Source: Arcobacter sp.
Lineage (GTDB): Bacteria; Campylobacterota; Campylobacteria; Campylobacterales; Arcobacteraceae
DNA length: 64,000 bases
Direction of reading: 5' to 3'
NCBI GenBank assembly: GCA_002869565.1
Contig: PKUJ01000006.1
Coordinates: 67,270 to 131,269 of the forward strand
Position numbers and translations under genes: made by a program. Positions 38,558 to 48,900 of the stretch are shown in pieces; the first letter of the stretch is position 1; the number at the start of each line of letters is the position of its first letter. A model generated the notes under the pieces. The model saw only the letters and a program-made list of their open reading frames with translations. It did not search any database and was not told the origin of the DNA.

Positions 38558-39403
38558 ATGAGTAAGACCACAAAAGATGATTATGTTCAAAGTGTATGTA
38601 GAGTGATTTTGTATATTGAGCAAAACTATAACAGTGAATTAACTCTAGAAGAGTTATCTAAAGTTGCCAGCTTTTCTAAGTATCATTTTCATCGCATATT
38701 TAAATCAATTGTTGGTGAGAGTATGGGGGATTATATTAGAAGAGTAAGACTTCAAAGTACAACTTTACAGTTTATGACAAATCAAAAAATCACTCAAATA
38801 GCCATGAATAGTGGATATGAAACCAACGCCTCTTTTTCAAAAGCTTTTAAAAAGCATTTTGGAATAACTCCCAAAGAGTTTGCAAAAAATGCAAAATTAA
38901 AAAGAGGAAATAAAATGTTAGAGCCAAAAATAGTAGAGCTTGATGATATAGAAATTTTGTATGTAAGAAGAACAGGTGCGTATCAAAAAGCAGCCCAAGA
39001 AGCTTGGGAAGTACTTATGCCTTTTGCTTATGGACATAGAATAAAAAACAAGAAAAACCTAATGGGTGATGACTCTATGATGTTTGGAATAGGGCATGAT
39101 AATCCACATGTAACAGAAGTAGATAAACTAAGATACGATGCTTGTATTTCATGGGATGATAAAAGTGTTAAACCAGAGGGTGAAATACAAAGTAAAATAA
39201 TCGATGGTGGAAAATATGCAATGTTTTTACATAAGGGAAGTTATGAAACTTTGATTAATACTTATGATGGGATAAGTGATTGGATTGTAGAAAGTGGGGT
39301 TGAATTAAGGGATTTGCCTATTCTTGAAAAGTATTTGAATAAAAATCCAAGAAGCACTAAGCCTGAGAATTTAAGAACTGAGATCTATATTGCTTTGGTT
39401 TAG
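38558..39403 (+). CDS. AraC-family regulator with GyrI-like effector domain
   Basis: 281 residues. N-terminal double HTH of AraC type (about 8-110): LTLEELSKVASFSKYHFHRI and ITQIAMNSGYETNASFSKAF. From about 125 a GyrI-like ligand-binding domain: PKIVELDDIEILYVRRTGAY, and GGKYAMFLHKGSYE. Proteins of this build (Rob-like, but with the order HTH first) usually sense small hydrophobic or cationic compounds. It may control the BASS transporter 74 bases upstream on the same strand. Confidence 0.85.
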   Translation: MSKTTKDDYVQSVCRVILYIEQNYNSELTLEELSKVASFSKYHFHRIFKSIVGESMGDYIRRVRLQSTTLQFMTNQKITQIAMNSGYETNASFSKAFKKHFGITPKEFAKNAKLKRGNKMLEPKIVELDDIEILYVRRTGAYQKAAQEAWEVLMPFAYGHRIKNKKNLMGDDSMMFGIGHDNPHVTEVDKLRYDACISWDDKSVKPEGEIQSKIIDGGKYAMFLHKGSYETLINTYDGISDWIVESGVELRDLPILEKYLNKNPRSTKPENLRTEIYIALV

Positions 39404-39440
39404 TAAATTTGGATTTTATCTAAAAAGTTTAACTTTTTAA

Positions 39441-39615
39441 AACTCTCTTGAAGAGGTAAACCTCTTCGCTTTCTTTACTTTTGGTTGCAAAAGTAAAACA
39501 AAAGCAACCAGACGGTTGTTGAAGCTAAAGTTCCCTACCGTTTTTAATTCATTTTCTGTCCTCCAGAACTCCCTAAAACGTGACATTTAGTCACGTTTAT
39601 TAACGGTCAAACAGG
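39441..39615 (-). repeat. Structured intergenic repeat, copy C (inverted)
   Basis: Part of the 567-base gene-free stretch 39404-39970. Read on the complement it matches copy A: CTCTCTTGAAG (39444-39453 region), the hairpin GAAGAGG-TAAA-CCTCTTC (39450-39467), ACTTTTGGTTGCAAAAGTAAAAC, GAAGCTAAAGTTCCCT and CATTTTCTGTCC. A nine-pair hairpin AAACGTGAC/GTCACGTTT (39576-39598) lies where copy A has ATTTAGTC. The rest, to 39753, is AT-rich with weak inverted segments and no gene. Confidence 0.65.
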
Positions 39616-39753
39616 CTTCGGACGATTCCGAAAATAAATTAAAAACTTCCGGCTTCAACAAAGTCTGGACGATGAGAAAATTCAAACTATCATTTGTAAA
39701 TTGAGTATTACACCAACTAAAACAAAATGGTACAAAAAAATGTAAAGGTCATT

Positions 39754-39967
39754 ATCCCACTTTCCCACATTTGAGAAGCTGAGTGTTTATTTATCTCTTT
39801 TGAAAACAAGTGACTAAACTGTTTGAAGCGTTAAGAAATGTGCTGGGAGCACATTTTAGCAAGTTTTTAGGCACTCAAAAGGGATGAATAATAAATGAGG
39901 GAACCTTCGGCTTCGAGACCCCGTGGGTAGTTTTTGTTTACTTTTTGCTATCAAAAAGTGAAGAAGA
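39754..39967 (+). repeat. Structured intergenic repeat, copy B
   Basis: Aligns with copy A (667-935) in the same orientation: AGAAGCTGAGTGTTTATTTA (39774-39793), hairpin AAACA/TGTTT (39804-39808/39820-39824), GGGAGCAC, GCAAGTTTTTA, GAGGGAACCTTCGGCTTCGA and TTTTGTTTACTTTTTGC then AAAAAGTGAAGAAG. A local hairpin AAATGTGCT/AGCACATTT spans 39836-39856. It runs to within four bases of the HNH gene stop and lacks the terminal hairpin seen in copies A and C. Confidence 0.75.
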
Positions 39968-39970
39968 GAA

Positions 39971-40945
39971 TTAAATCAAATCCAACTCTTCACTAATATC
40001 TTTAATAAGTTTAGAAAGTGGACGCTTATTGATATCTTGATCTTCCATATATCCACTAGTTATATGTCTTAAAACATCTTCACGATTTTTAAAAAGAGTT
40101 CCCTCATATTTTTGATAAAGTTCATCAATATAACTTTCATTGTAAACTTGCGCTTTTTGAATAAGCTCTAAAACAATATCTTTGTGTTCTTGGTATAAAG
40201 TTTCTAATCTAAATGTATCTATTGTATTTTGTGTTGCACTATCATTAGCATTTAAAGGTTTTAAAGCCAACGAAATTCTCTCTTTAGATAGTAAGTCAAA
40301 CTTTTTATTTTCAGAATTTACATTATTAAAGAATTTCGTAAATCTTGCTTTTTCATTAAAGCTGTCTTCATAAGGGTGGAGATGTTTATTCTCTTTGAAG
40401 TCTACAGTAGTTTTAAACTTACTGTTACATATATTACATGATGGTATTAAATTATAAAAAGACAATGCAAGATAAGGATATTTCCCTTTATCATAATAGT
40501 GGTCTAAAACAGCTAATGTCCTAAGTTCAGCATTTTTTTTGTCATCATAAATTCTAAATATATATTCTCTATTACAGTAGGGACAACAAGTTAATCCTAT
40601 TTCTTTTGCAAATTCTGGTTTATCTATTTTATTATCATAATCAAATATTTTTCTTAGTTTTTTAATAAATTCATTTTCATTTTGTTGTACAGTTGTTAAG
40701 CTACCATCCTTTGTTTTTCTATTCAATATAAAATTTATTGAAAGACTATTTATCTTATTTATGTGTTCTCTCAATACATTAGGTTTTTCACATATAATAG
40801 TTTTTAAATTCTTTTCAATATATGTAACACACTCTTTATATTTTGCATTTGAATTATAAAGTGTTGAAGTCTTTAAATCGTTAAACGATAAATCTAATTT
40901 TTTAAAATAATCATCCAATGACTTTTGATATTGTATTTTAATCAT
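39971..40945 (-). CDS. HNH nuclease of a Septu-like (PtuB) defence pair
   Basis: 324 residues. C-terminal two-thirds hold an HNH nuclease with zinc knuckles: CPYC (121-124), LDHYYDKGKYPYLALSFYN (Asp148, His149), CNIC (170-173) and HPYED (190-194). This spacing is that of PtuB and of the HNH proteins linked to ATPases in retron and Septu systems. The start lies one base after the ATPase stop, so the two are one operon. The complex is expected to cut nucleic acid on phage infection; known from the family, not from this sequence. Confidence 0.8.
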   Translation of the reverse strand: MIKIQYQKSLDDYFKKLDLSFNDLKTSTLYNSNAKYKECVTYIEKNLKTIICEKPNVLREHINKINSLSINFILNRKTKDGSLTTVQQNENEFIKKLRKIFDYDNKIDKPEFAKEIGLTCCPYCNREYIFRIYDDKKNAELRTLAVLDHYYDKGKYPYLALSFYNLIPSCNICNSKFKTTVDFKENKHLHPYEDSFNEKARFTKFFNNVNSENKKFDLLSKERISLALKPLNANDSATQNTIDTFRLETLYQEHKDIVLELIQKAQVYNESYIDELYQKYEGTLFKNREDVLRHITSGYMEDQDINKRPLSKLIKDISEELDLI

Positions 40946-40946
40946 A

Positions 40947-42842
40947 TTATTTACTATTTTTCCAAATTAAAGTCATTCTCTCTTCTAATCTTTTGATTTC
41001 TTGTTTAATTTGTTCTACTTCAGATAATCTTTTACTATCAAGCATTTTCTGAAGTTCTCTTTTAATTATGGGTTCACCAATAATTGAAATTATATTCTCA
41101 CAATATTTAATTTCATATTCAGTTAATTTTATTTGATTTAAATATTTAATTGCAGTGTCAATTTTATCCTTTGCAAACTCACCCATAAGTCCATCTTTCA
41201 TAAAAAATCCATGAGAAAGTAAAGTATGAATATTTGCTCCAAAAGTTTGTTCTATACTTGGATTATCTTGTTTACCATCTTTTAAAAACATTACATTTTC
41301 TTTTGGCAAATCTGAAAGTACAAAAGGAGAATGAGTTACAAAAAACAGATTTATTTTTTTACCTTTTTTATTTAAAGGATTGATAGATTTAATTACATTT
41401 GATAGATACTCTTTTTGCCATTTTGGATGAACTCCTAATTCTATTTCATCTAAAAAAATGTTGATTGCCTCATATTTATCATCAATGTGTATATTATTGA
41501 ATTGATACATAATATTAGAGATAATTGTAAATAAAGCTTTTTCTCCACTGCTTAAGCTATTTAATGATTTTTCATCTTCATAAAAATCAATATCCAACCA
41601 AGGAGGGATACTATTTAAAATATTTTTAACTTCTTGTCTATGTAAACCTAACTCTTGAGAATTGAATAAGAGTTTAAAAACATTACTCTCAAATGTTTTT
41701 TCTTCTTGAAATACAAAACATTTTTTTATTTTTAGGACTTCATATTCTAATACATTAGGTTTAATCAATTTCTTGAATTCTTTTAATTGAATTAAATTAT
41801 TTTGAGATATTAGTGTATCTTTTTTAATCATATTTTCGAAGTTGATTTTTATTCTATCATATATCACTTCGTCAAATAATTCTTTCTTTGAAAGTAACAT
41901 TTTACAAGATATGTAAAGTTGATTAATATACTCAAATTCATTATTATCTTCTAAATTTTTTAATTCCTTCATTATATTATTATTACTATTGTAATTAAGT
42001 TTAAAGTTGTGTTTAGAAACAATTGTTAAAATTTGATTAGCAATTTTATGTATTACTTTAAATTCTATAAAATTTCCATTTGTAGAATAACCAATTGAAT
42101 GCAAAATATTTTGAATTTTTAAAATATTAGGTTTAAAAAAACTTGTAATTGATGACAAGTCACTAATTGACTCATAAAATTTTAAAATATTTTGTATATT
42201 TAAATAGTTAATTGTATCAATATTAACTTCTGCTGATAATGTATTAGAGTTTTGTTTGTTTGGTTGTAGTAGCAAAGGAGTGCTATATCTGTCATTCTTA
42301 TGATAAACATGGCTAATCCATTTATCCTTATAATCATCAAACCAAGTATCAAATATATAATTAAAATATACAGAAAAAAAGTTTATCTCTGTATCTTTTA
42401 ACTCATGACACAAAATATTACATTTTATATCAGTATTGAAAAGTATTTTTTTATATATGCCACTATTGTCTTTTAATACTATAAAAAAAGATTTATTTTG
42501 ATATTTATATTCAAGATTTAGAATTGCATAAAAATAATGTTCTGTATCTAGGTCATCTTTTTTGATATTTGAAAATCTATTATAGTAAATTAACATAAAA
42601 AGTATTTGTAAAATACTACTCTTCCCACTACCATTCTCCCCAACAATTGCAGTAACATTTATATTCTTGGGAAAAATACTCACATAATCTTCATTTTTAT
42701 CAATAATTAATTCACAATTATCTTTTAATCTTCCATTTTCATCATACTCATCTTTAAAAGTACAATCAAAATTAGGAGAAAAATTAAACCCCTGACTCTT
42801 TATATTCTTATAATCCTCAACCCACAAATAAACCAATTCCAT
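40947..42842 (-). CDS. SMC-like ATPase of a Septu-like (PtuA) defence pair
   Basis: 631 residues. Walker A GENGSGKSS (68-76), signature LSSGEKALF, Walker B NIFLDEIELGVHPKWQ and H-loop FFVTHSPFVLSDLP: an ABC/SMC-like ATPase without a TOPRIM nuclease, separated by a ~370-residue helical insertion. The beginning ELVYLWVEDYKNI is common in ATPases paired with HNH proteins. It likely senses infection and controls the nuclease next to it. No reverse transcriptase is nearby, so it is not a retron form. Confidence 0.8.
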   Translation of the reverse strand: MELVYLWVEDYKNIKSQGFNFSPNFDCTFKDEYDENGRLKDNCELIIDKNEDYVSIFPKNINVTAIVGENGSGKSSILQILFMLIYYNRFSNIKKDDLDTEHYFYAILNLEYKYQNKSFFIVLKDNSGIYKKILFNTDIKCNILCHELKDTEINFFSVYFNYIFDTWFDDYKDKWISHVYHKNDRYSTPLLLQPNKQNSNTLSAEVNIDTINYLNIQNILKFYESISDLSSITSFFKPNILKIQNILHSIGYSTNGNFIEFKVIHKIANQILTIVSKHNFKLNYNSNNNIMKELKNLEDNNEFEYINQLYISCKMLLSKKELFDEVIYDRIKINFENMIKKDTLISQNNLIQLKEFKKLIKPNVLEYEVLKIKKCFVFQEEKTFESNVFKLLFNSQELGLHRQEVKNILNSIPPWLDIDFYEDEKSLNSLSSGEKALFTIISNIMYQFNNIHIDDKYEAINIFLDEIELGVHPKWQKEYLSNVIKSINPLNKKGKKINLFFVTHSPFVLSDLPKENVMFLKDGKQDNPSIEQTFGANIHTLLSHGFFMKDGLMGEFAKDKIDTAIKYLNQIKLTEYEIKYCENIISIIGEPIIKRELQKMLDSKRLSEVEQIKQEIKRLEERMTLIWKNSK

Positions 42843-42892
42843 AATAACTCTTTAAATATAATATTTATAAATATATTACAAGAATATTATTA

Positions 42893-42934
42893 AAAGTCTA
42901 CATAGTTGACTTTATAATACATTTAGAATATAAC
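42893..42934 (+). promoter_or_regulatory. Promoter and inverted repeat upstream of mntA-hepT-recQ
   Basis: TTGACT (42906-42911), 17 bases, TATAAC (42929-42934). Over the -35 lies the near-palindrome AAAGTC-TACATAGTT-GACTTT (42893-42913). The gap also separates the divergent ATPase gene, so a repressor bound here could act on both sides. A second -10-like TATAAT is at 43036-43041. Confidence 0.45.
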
Positions 42935-43074
42935 CTTTCATAGATACATATGATAATATCCTTCTATGCATAAAATAAGCACAAAATTCTAAAAGTGTAG
43001 ATATGATTTTGAGTTATTAACTAAATATGCTAAAATATAATTATTCAAATAGATTTTCTAAAAAAAGAGAAAAA

Positions 43075-43362
43075 ATGCAAACAAGAGATAATATAATCAA
43101 TTTTTTAAAAAACAATAAACAAATAATCCAAGAAAGATATGCGGTAGATAAAATAGCGCTTTTTGGAAGTTTTGCACGGGATGAAGCTACTAAAGATAGT
43201 GATATAGATATTATTGTAGATATGAAACCATCATTTGATAATTTTTTTGATTTAAAATATTTCTTAGAAGACGCATTTAAAACTAAAGTTGATTTAGGAA
43301 AAGAAAAAAACCTAAGATTGTTAGTTAAAAAACAGATAAAAGATGAGTTAATATATGTCTAG
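43075..43362 (+). CDS. mntA: MntA-type nucleotidyltransferase antitoxin
   Basis: 95 residues from ATG 43075, preceded by AAAGAG; a longer frame from 43027 would place its first codons over a -10 box and adds residues foreign to the family. The minimal nucleotidyltransferase motif GSFAR (31-35) with D43 and D45 in SDIDI and D73 is complete. MntA neutralises HepT by adding AMP residues to its HEPN tyrosine. Overlaps hepT by eight bases. Confidence 0.88.
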   Translation: MQTRDNIINFLKNNKQIIQERYAVDKIALFGSFARDEATKDSDIDIIVDMKPSFDNFFDLKYFLEDAFKTKVDLGKEKNLRLLVKKQIKDELIYV

Positions 43363-43780
43363 CAGAGACCTTTCCCTTTACATCGTAGATATATTTATTG
43401 CAATAAATAAAATCCAAAGATATACCAAAGAGTTTGCTAATGCGGAAGATTTTAAATGGAGTGAACTCCAATGGGATGCGACTCTTAGAGAACTTGAAAT
43501 AGTTGGAGAAGCTACAAATACTCTTATTAAATTAGGTCTTTTAGAAAATGAAAAATATAGAAAAATTGTTGATTTCCGAAATCTAATAGTACATGGATAT
43601 TTTGGTATAGATGAAAATGAAGTTTGGAATGTTGTACAAGATAAATTATCACCTTTTTTATATGAATTGAAAGAAGTAATTATGGAACAAAATATAGATA
43701 TAAAAGATGATATCTCTTATGCAAAGCTTGAAAATTTCAAAAATATAGAGTTAGTAGAGTTTTTAAACAGTGTTGAATAA
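43355..43780 (+). CDS. hepT: HepT-type HEPN toxin (RNase)
   Basis: 141 residues. The HEPN catalytic motif is RNLIVHGY: Arg75, His80, Tyr82 (R-x4-H-x-Y), where the Tyr is the AMPylation target. HepT dimers are ribonucleases. Typical size is about 110-140. The gene overlaps mntA at its start and recQ at its end, so all three are translated together. Confidence 0.88.
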   Translation: MSSRDLSLYIVDIFIAINKIQRYTKEFANAEDFKWSELQWDATLRELEIVGEATNTLIKLGLLENEKYRKIVDFRNLIVHGYFGIDENEVWNVVQDKLSPFLYELKEVIMEQNIDIKDDISYAKLENFKNIELVEFLNSVE

Positions 43781-45878
43781 TAAACACAAAATACTAAAAG
43801 ACATTTTCGGACATGAACACTTTAGAAGCTTCCAAGAAGAAGTTGTAGATAGTATCATCAATAAACAAGATGTACTAACCATCCTTCCAACAGGTGGTGG
43901 TAAATCACTTTGTTATCAACTCCCAACACTCCTTATGGATGGTGTTACAGTTGTAATCTCTCCACTTATTGCACTTATGCAAGACCAAGTAAAAGCTTTA
44001 AATGATTTGGATATTGCTGCTGAAATGATTAGTTCTTTGCAAAGCAATGATGAGAATAATTTTACTATGCAAAAACTTTTAAATGGTGATTTAAAATTTA
44101 TTTATGTAGCTCCTGAAAGATTTACTTCTAACGAATTTGTAGGAGTTTTGCAAAGAGTAAATATAAACTATTTTGTGATAGATGAAGCTCACTGTGTATC
44201 TGCTTGGGGTCACGAATTTAGAGCTGAGTATAGAAATCTTGATAGATTAAAACAATTTTTTCCTAATACTGCTGTTTGTGCTTTTACTGCAACTGCAACT
44301 AAAAAAGTAGAAGCTGATATTTCTGCTTCTTTAAATTTAAACAATCCAAAACATTTTAGAGCAAAAACCCAAAGAGATAATCTTGATATAAAAGTTGAAC
44401 CTAGAATCTCAAATGGAAAAAGACAGATATTGAATTTTTTGAAAACTCATAGGGGTCTTTGCGGAATCATTTATACCTTTACAAGAAAAGAAGCGGAATC
44501 AATAGCTAAGTTTTTATCTGAAGAAAATTATAGTGCAAAGGCATATCACGCTGGATTGAGTAGTGAAATCAAAAATGAAGTATTTGATGATTTTGTGTAT
44601 GAAAAAATTGATATTGTTGTAGCTACTATTGCCTTTGGTATGGGAATAGATAAATCAAATATACGTTTTGTAATACATACTTCTTTACCTAAAACTTTAG
44701 AAAATTATTACCAAGAGATAGGTCGAGCAGGGCGTGATGGAGATATGTCTTATGTATATTTACTCTATTCAAAAGCTGATGAGGTTAAAAGAAAAATACA
44801 AATAGAAGAAGCAATAGACAATGCATACAAACAAACTGGACTTGATAAGTTGGAGTTTATGTATAGATATTGTGTTTCAAATAATTGTAGGCATAAAATC
44901 ATTGCTTCATATTTTGAAGATGATATTGACGAATGTAAAACGATTTGTGATAATTGTACTAAAGGTGAAGTTGAACAGGTTGATGTAAGTGTAGACGCCC
45001 AAAAACTTTTGTCTGCTATCTATAGAACAGAACAAAGATTTGGAATAAATCATATTGTTGATGTTTTAAGAGGTTCAAAAAATCAGAAGATTTTAGATTT
45101 TGCACATGACAAATTGAGTGTTTATAATATTGGAGTAGAAAAATCAAAAAACGAGTGGATCGCTATTTGTGATAAATTAATAGATAGTGAAGCCCTAAGT
45201 CTTGGCGAATTTAGAGCTTTGAAAATCACAACTTTAGGTATGAATATTTTAAAAGGAAATGAAAAGGTTTTAATTGATAGTGATAAACTAGGACTTTTAG
45301 CAAAACAAGAACAAGAAGAAGTAGAATTAACATTTGATGAAAAACTTTTTGAAGAGTTTAAAGTTTTAAGAAGAAAAATAGCACTTGAGCATGAAGTTCC
45401 AGCTTATGTAATATTTGGAGATAAAACTTTAAAAGAATTATCTACAAAGCTTCCTACTACAAAAGCAGATTTCTTGGAAATTAATGGGGTAGGAAAAGTA
45501 AGATTCGAAAAATATGGAAATGAATTTTTAGAACTTTGTAAATCTATGAAAGAAGAACATAAAGAACAACTCGAAGCTAGAGTACCTTTGAAAAAATTGA
45601 CAAAAACATATGAACAAACTTTAGAACTAATAGAAGAAGAAAAATCCATAGAAGAGATATCTCAGATTAGAGATTTAGGAATCACTTCGATTCTTTCTCA
45701 TCTTTCACTTTTATATGAACATAATAAAATATCAAAATCAAAAAAAGAACAACTTTTAGAACCACTTAAAATTCCTTTTGAGATAAAACAATGGATTGAA
45801 AATGGTCTAGAATATGAGAGTATGAAAGAATTAAGACAATATTTGTATTTATATGAATATTTGTCAAAAGAAAAGTAA
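43770..45878 (+). CDS. recQ: RecQ-family DNA helicase
   Basis: 702 residues; start GTG 43770 or TTG 43773, inside the hepT 3' end. Walker A LPTGGGKSLCYQLP (from 39), DEAH box VIDEAHCVSAWGHEFR, motif VI QEIGRAGRDG, zinc-binding cysteines in FMYRYCVSNNCRH and CKTICDNC, then a winged-helix region, an HRDC domain (about 525-595) and a C-terminal HTH (ILSHLSLLYEHNK). It unwinds 3'-5' and acts in recombination repair. Its coupling to a toxin-antitoxin pair is unusual. Confidence 0.93.
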   Translation: MLNNKHKILKDIFGHEHFRSFQEEVVDSIINKQDVLTILPTGGGKSLCYQLPTLLMDGVTVVISPLIALMQDQVKALNDLDIAAEMISSLQSNDENNFTMQKLLNGDLKFIYVAPERFTSNEFVGVLQRVNINYFVIDEAHCVSAWGHEFRAEYRNLDRLKQFFPNTAVCAFTATATKKVEADISASLNLNNPKHFRAKTQRDNLDIKVEPRISNGKRQILNFLKTHRGLCGIIYTFTRKEAESIAKFLSEENYSAKAYHAGLSSEIKNEVFDDFVYEKIDIVVATIAFGMGIDKSNIRFVIHTSLPKTLENYYQEIGRAGRDGDMSYVYLLYSKADEVKRKIQIEEAIDNAYKQTGLDKLEFMYRYCVSNNCRHKIIASYFEDDIDECKTICDNCTKGEVEQVDVSVDAQKLLSAIYRTEQRFGINHIVDVLRGSKNQKILDFAHDKLSVYNIGVEKSKNEWIAICDKLIDSEALSLGEFRALKITTLGMNILKGNEKVLIDSDKLGLLAKQEQEEVELTFDEKLFEEFKVLRRKIALEHEVPAYVIFGDKTLKELSTKLPTTKADFLEINGVGKVRFEKYGNEFLELCKSMKEEHKEQLEARVPLKKLTKTYEQTLELIEEEKSIEEISQIRDLGITSILSHLSLLYEHNKISKSKKEQLLEPLKIPFEIKQWIENGLEYESMKELRQYLYLYEYLSKEK

Positions 45879-45968
45879 AACTTATATAGTATTTAGATTA
45901 TTTTGTATTTATAACACTTTATTTTAGGGAGAAGGAATATTATAAGTTTTTTAATAGTAAAATAAATC

Positions 45969-48900
45969 ATGAAAAAAATATTGATCGTTCTTCTATTGTT
46001 TATTTATCCTGCTATTACTTTATTTGCATCAAGTTTAAATTTTACAGAAGAAGAAAAACAATTTATAAAAAACTCTTCAAAAATTAAAATTGGTTCTATG
46101 GATAGTTATATTCCATTTAGTTTTAATAGAAATGGTAAAAAAATCGGATTTACACAAGACCTTATAAATATAATATCTCAAAAAAGTGGTTTAAAGTTTG
46201 AAATAGTTGGTGGTTCTTGGACTAGCCTTTATGATATGTTTTTAAATTCTAAAATTGATATGATTTCAGAGTTTTCATATAAAAAAAATAGACTCCCTTT
46301 TACAATATTCTCATCCCAGTATTATGAAATTCCAATTGGAATTTTTACTAGAAATGATTTCGAAAGTTATAATGGTATTGAAACTTTAAAGAATAAAAGA
46401 GTTGGAACTGTTAAAAATTCATATACTGTTGATATTTTAAGAAAAGAGAATATAGAAGCAGTCGAATTTGATAGTTCAAATGAGAGGTTTATTGCATTAC
46501 ATGAAAAAAAGATTGATGCAGTAATTGCGAATACAATGAATATGTATAAACTTGAAAGTCTCATGTTTTCAAATATTAAACTTGCAGGTATTTTTCTTCA
46601 TCCAGATATTAAGAAAGAAGATCTTAGATTTGGGATACGAAAAGAAAAGCCTCTTTTGGCTTCGATTATAAATAAAACTTTGGATTCTATACCTTTTTCT
46701 GTTTTAAGTGAGTTAAAGCAAAATTGGATTTTAAATTTAAAAATATCAAAGTCTAATGATTTTTTAAATGAAGAAGAAAAAAATTGGATTGAAAATAACA
46801 AAATTACTATAGGAATTGAGCCTGCAAAACCCTATATTTTCTTTGATAATATTAAAAATAAAAATGATGGCTTGTACAATGACATTTTACAAAAAGTAAT
46901 AAAAAATACTGGATTAGAAGTAGAATATATTTACTCTCCTTGGTCTAGGCTTTTAGAAAAATTTAAAAAACAAAAAATTGATTTACTTCCTGCAACTTTT
47001 TTTGCTAAAGATAGAGAAAAATTTGGTTTTTTTAGCAATGAATATTATAAAGTAAGAGAATATATATATGTATCAGCTGAAAATAATACTATAAAGAATT
47101 TCAAAGATTTAGAAAATAAAAAGATTGCTATAACTAAAGGTTACTCTACAATAAAAAAAATAAAAGAGATGTTTCCCAAAATTAAAATTATTGAGACTAA
47201 TGGCTTAGATGAATCAACAAGTAGAGTTATAAATGGAGAAGTTGATGCTTTGGTAGATTACCATTTAGTTGTCGAAAATTATATAAGAGATAATTCTATT
47301 GTTGGATTAAAAGATATTGCTCAAGAAGATTTGAAAAGTGTATCTGTTCATTTCTTTTCAAATATAAAGAAACCTATATTAAAATCTATTTTACAAAAAG
47401 GTTTGGATGATATATCAAGAGAAGAGATGAATATAATACTACAGAAATGGGTTAATACTCCATATGTAAGTGATGAAAAACAAATTACTTTTACTTTAGA
47501 TGAAGAAAATTTTATAAAAAAACATAAAAAAATTAGATTTGGAATTAGAACACAAAGAGCACCATTTGAATTTTTTGAAAATAATGAAGCTTTAGGTATA
47601 GCAGTTGATTATGTTAAGAAAAGTGCAGAAAATGTGGGGCTTGAAGTTGAATTTGTATATGAAAATATATCGGTGAGCGATTCTTACAATATGCTTGAAA
47701 CAAGAGAAAAATTTGACACTATTCCATTTACTGTTAAAAATAAAGAAAATATAAAAAGATTTTCTTTTGGCAAAGCTTTTCTTTCATATCCAATGATGAT
47801 TATAAAACATAAAGATTCTCCATATATTGGGTCAATGAAAGATTTAGTTAATAAAACTATAGTTTTAGAAAAAGATTATGCAACAAATATTTGGATAAAA
47901 AGAGACTACACTAACATAAAGATTATTAATGTAGTTGATACAAAAAAGGCTTTAGAATATGTTAATGAAGGTAAAGTTGATGCCTATGTTGGAAACCTTG
48001 CTATAGCAAATTATTCAAGTGTATTTGGTGGATTGGAAAATTTAAAAGTTGCAGCACCATCTGGTTATGGTAATGTTAATTATAATTTTGTTGCACCAAA
48101 AGAGTGGCCAGAACTTACGAGTATTCTTTCTAAAGGCTTTGATCAAATAAGTTCTGTAGAACATAGTGCTATACAACAAAAATGGTTTTCTCTTCAAACT
48201 ATAGATAAAATGAATTATTCTCTGATTTGGAAAATTGTACTAATTGCCTTTATGATAATCATATGGGTTTTATGGTGGAATAGAAAAATTACAATTGAAA
48301 AAAACAAAACAAAACATGCATTAAAAGAGCTCCAATCTGCACAAAAAAAACTTGAACAAAAAAATCTTGAAGTTTTAGAATCTAAGAACTTTTTACAATC
48401 AGTTTTAGATGAGAGTCCTAATCCTATTATGATAAGAAATTATGAAGGGACTTTTCTTTTAGCGAATAAGGCTGTTGCGAAATTATATCATTCTACATTA
48501 GAAGAGATGATTGGTAAAAATGATAATTATCTTATGAATAAAGAAATTAAAGAAATAGCACAGTTCTTTGGGAAAGATATAAAAAAGATTATAGATAAAG
48601 GTAAAACTGAAGTTCTTTATGAAGAATTTAAAGATACGACAAAAAGAGAAGTAAAACATTATATTTGTACAAAGAAACCTTTTAAAAATAAAAAATCAGA
48701 AGATTTAATTTTAATTATTGCTAATGATATTTCTAATATAAAAAGATTAGAAGAGGAACAGAACAAACAAGAACAACTACTGTTAAATCAATCAAAAATT
48801 GCAGCTATGGGAGAGATGCTTGGTAATATATCTCATCAATGGAGGCAACCTCTGAGCGTTATAACTACACATGTTTCTGCAATTAATGTATGGCTTGATT

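Noticed and set aside
39971-42842. Retron (reverse transcriptase with PtuAB effectors)
   Set aside because: No reverse transcriptase frame or msr/msd-like sequence on either side; the pair stands alone.
43027-43074. Upstream ATG of mntA
   Set aside because: A TATAAT box falls inside these codons and the added residues do not belong to the MNT fold; ATG 43075 has an AAAGAG site.
45877-45949. Inverted repeat AAAACTTATA / TATAAGTTTT as a terminator after recQ
   Set aside because: The loop is over 50 bases and very AT-rich; not convincing as an intrinsic terminator.
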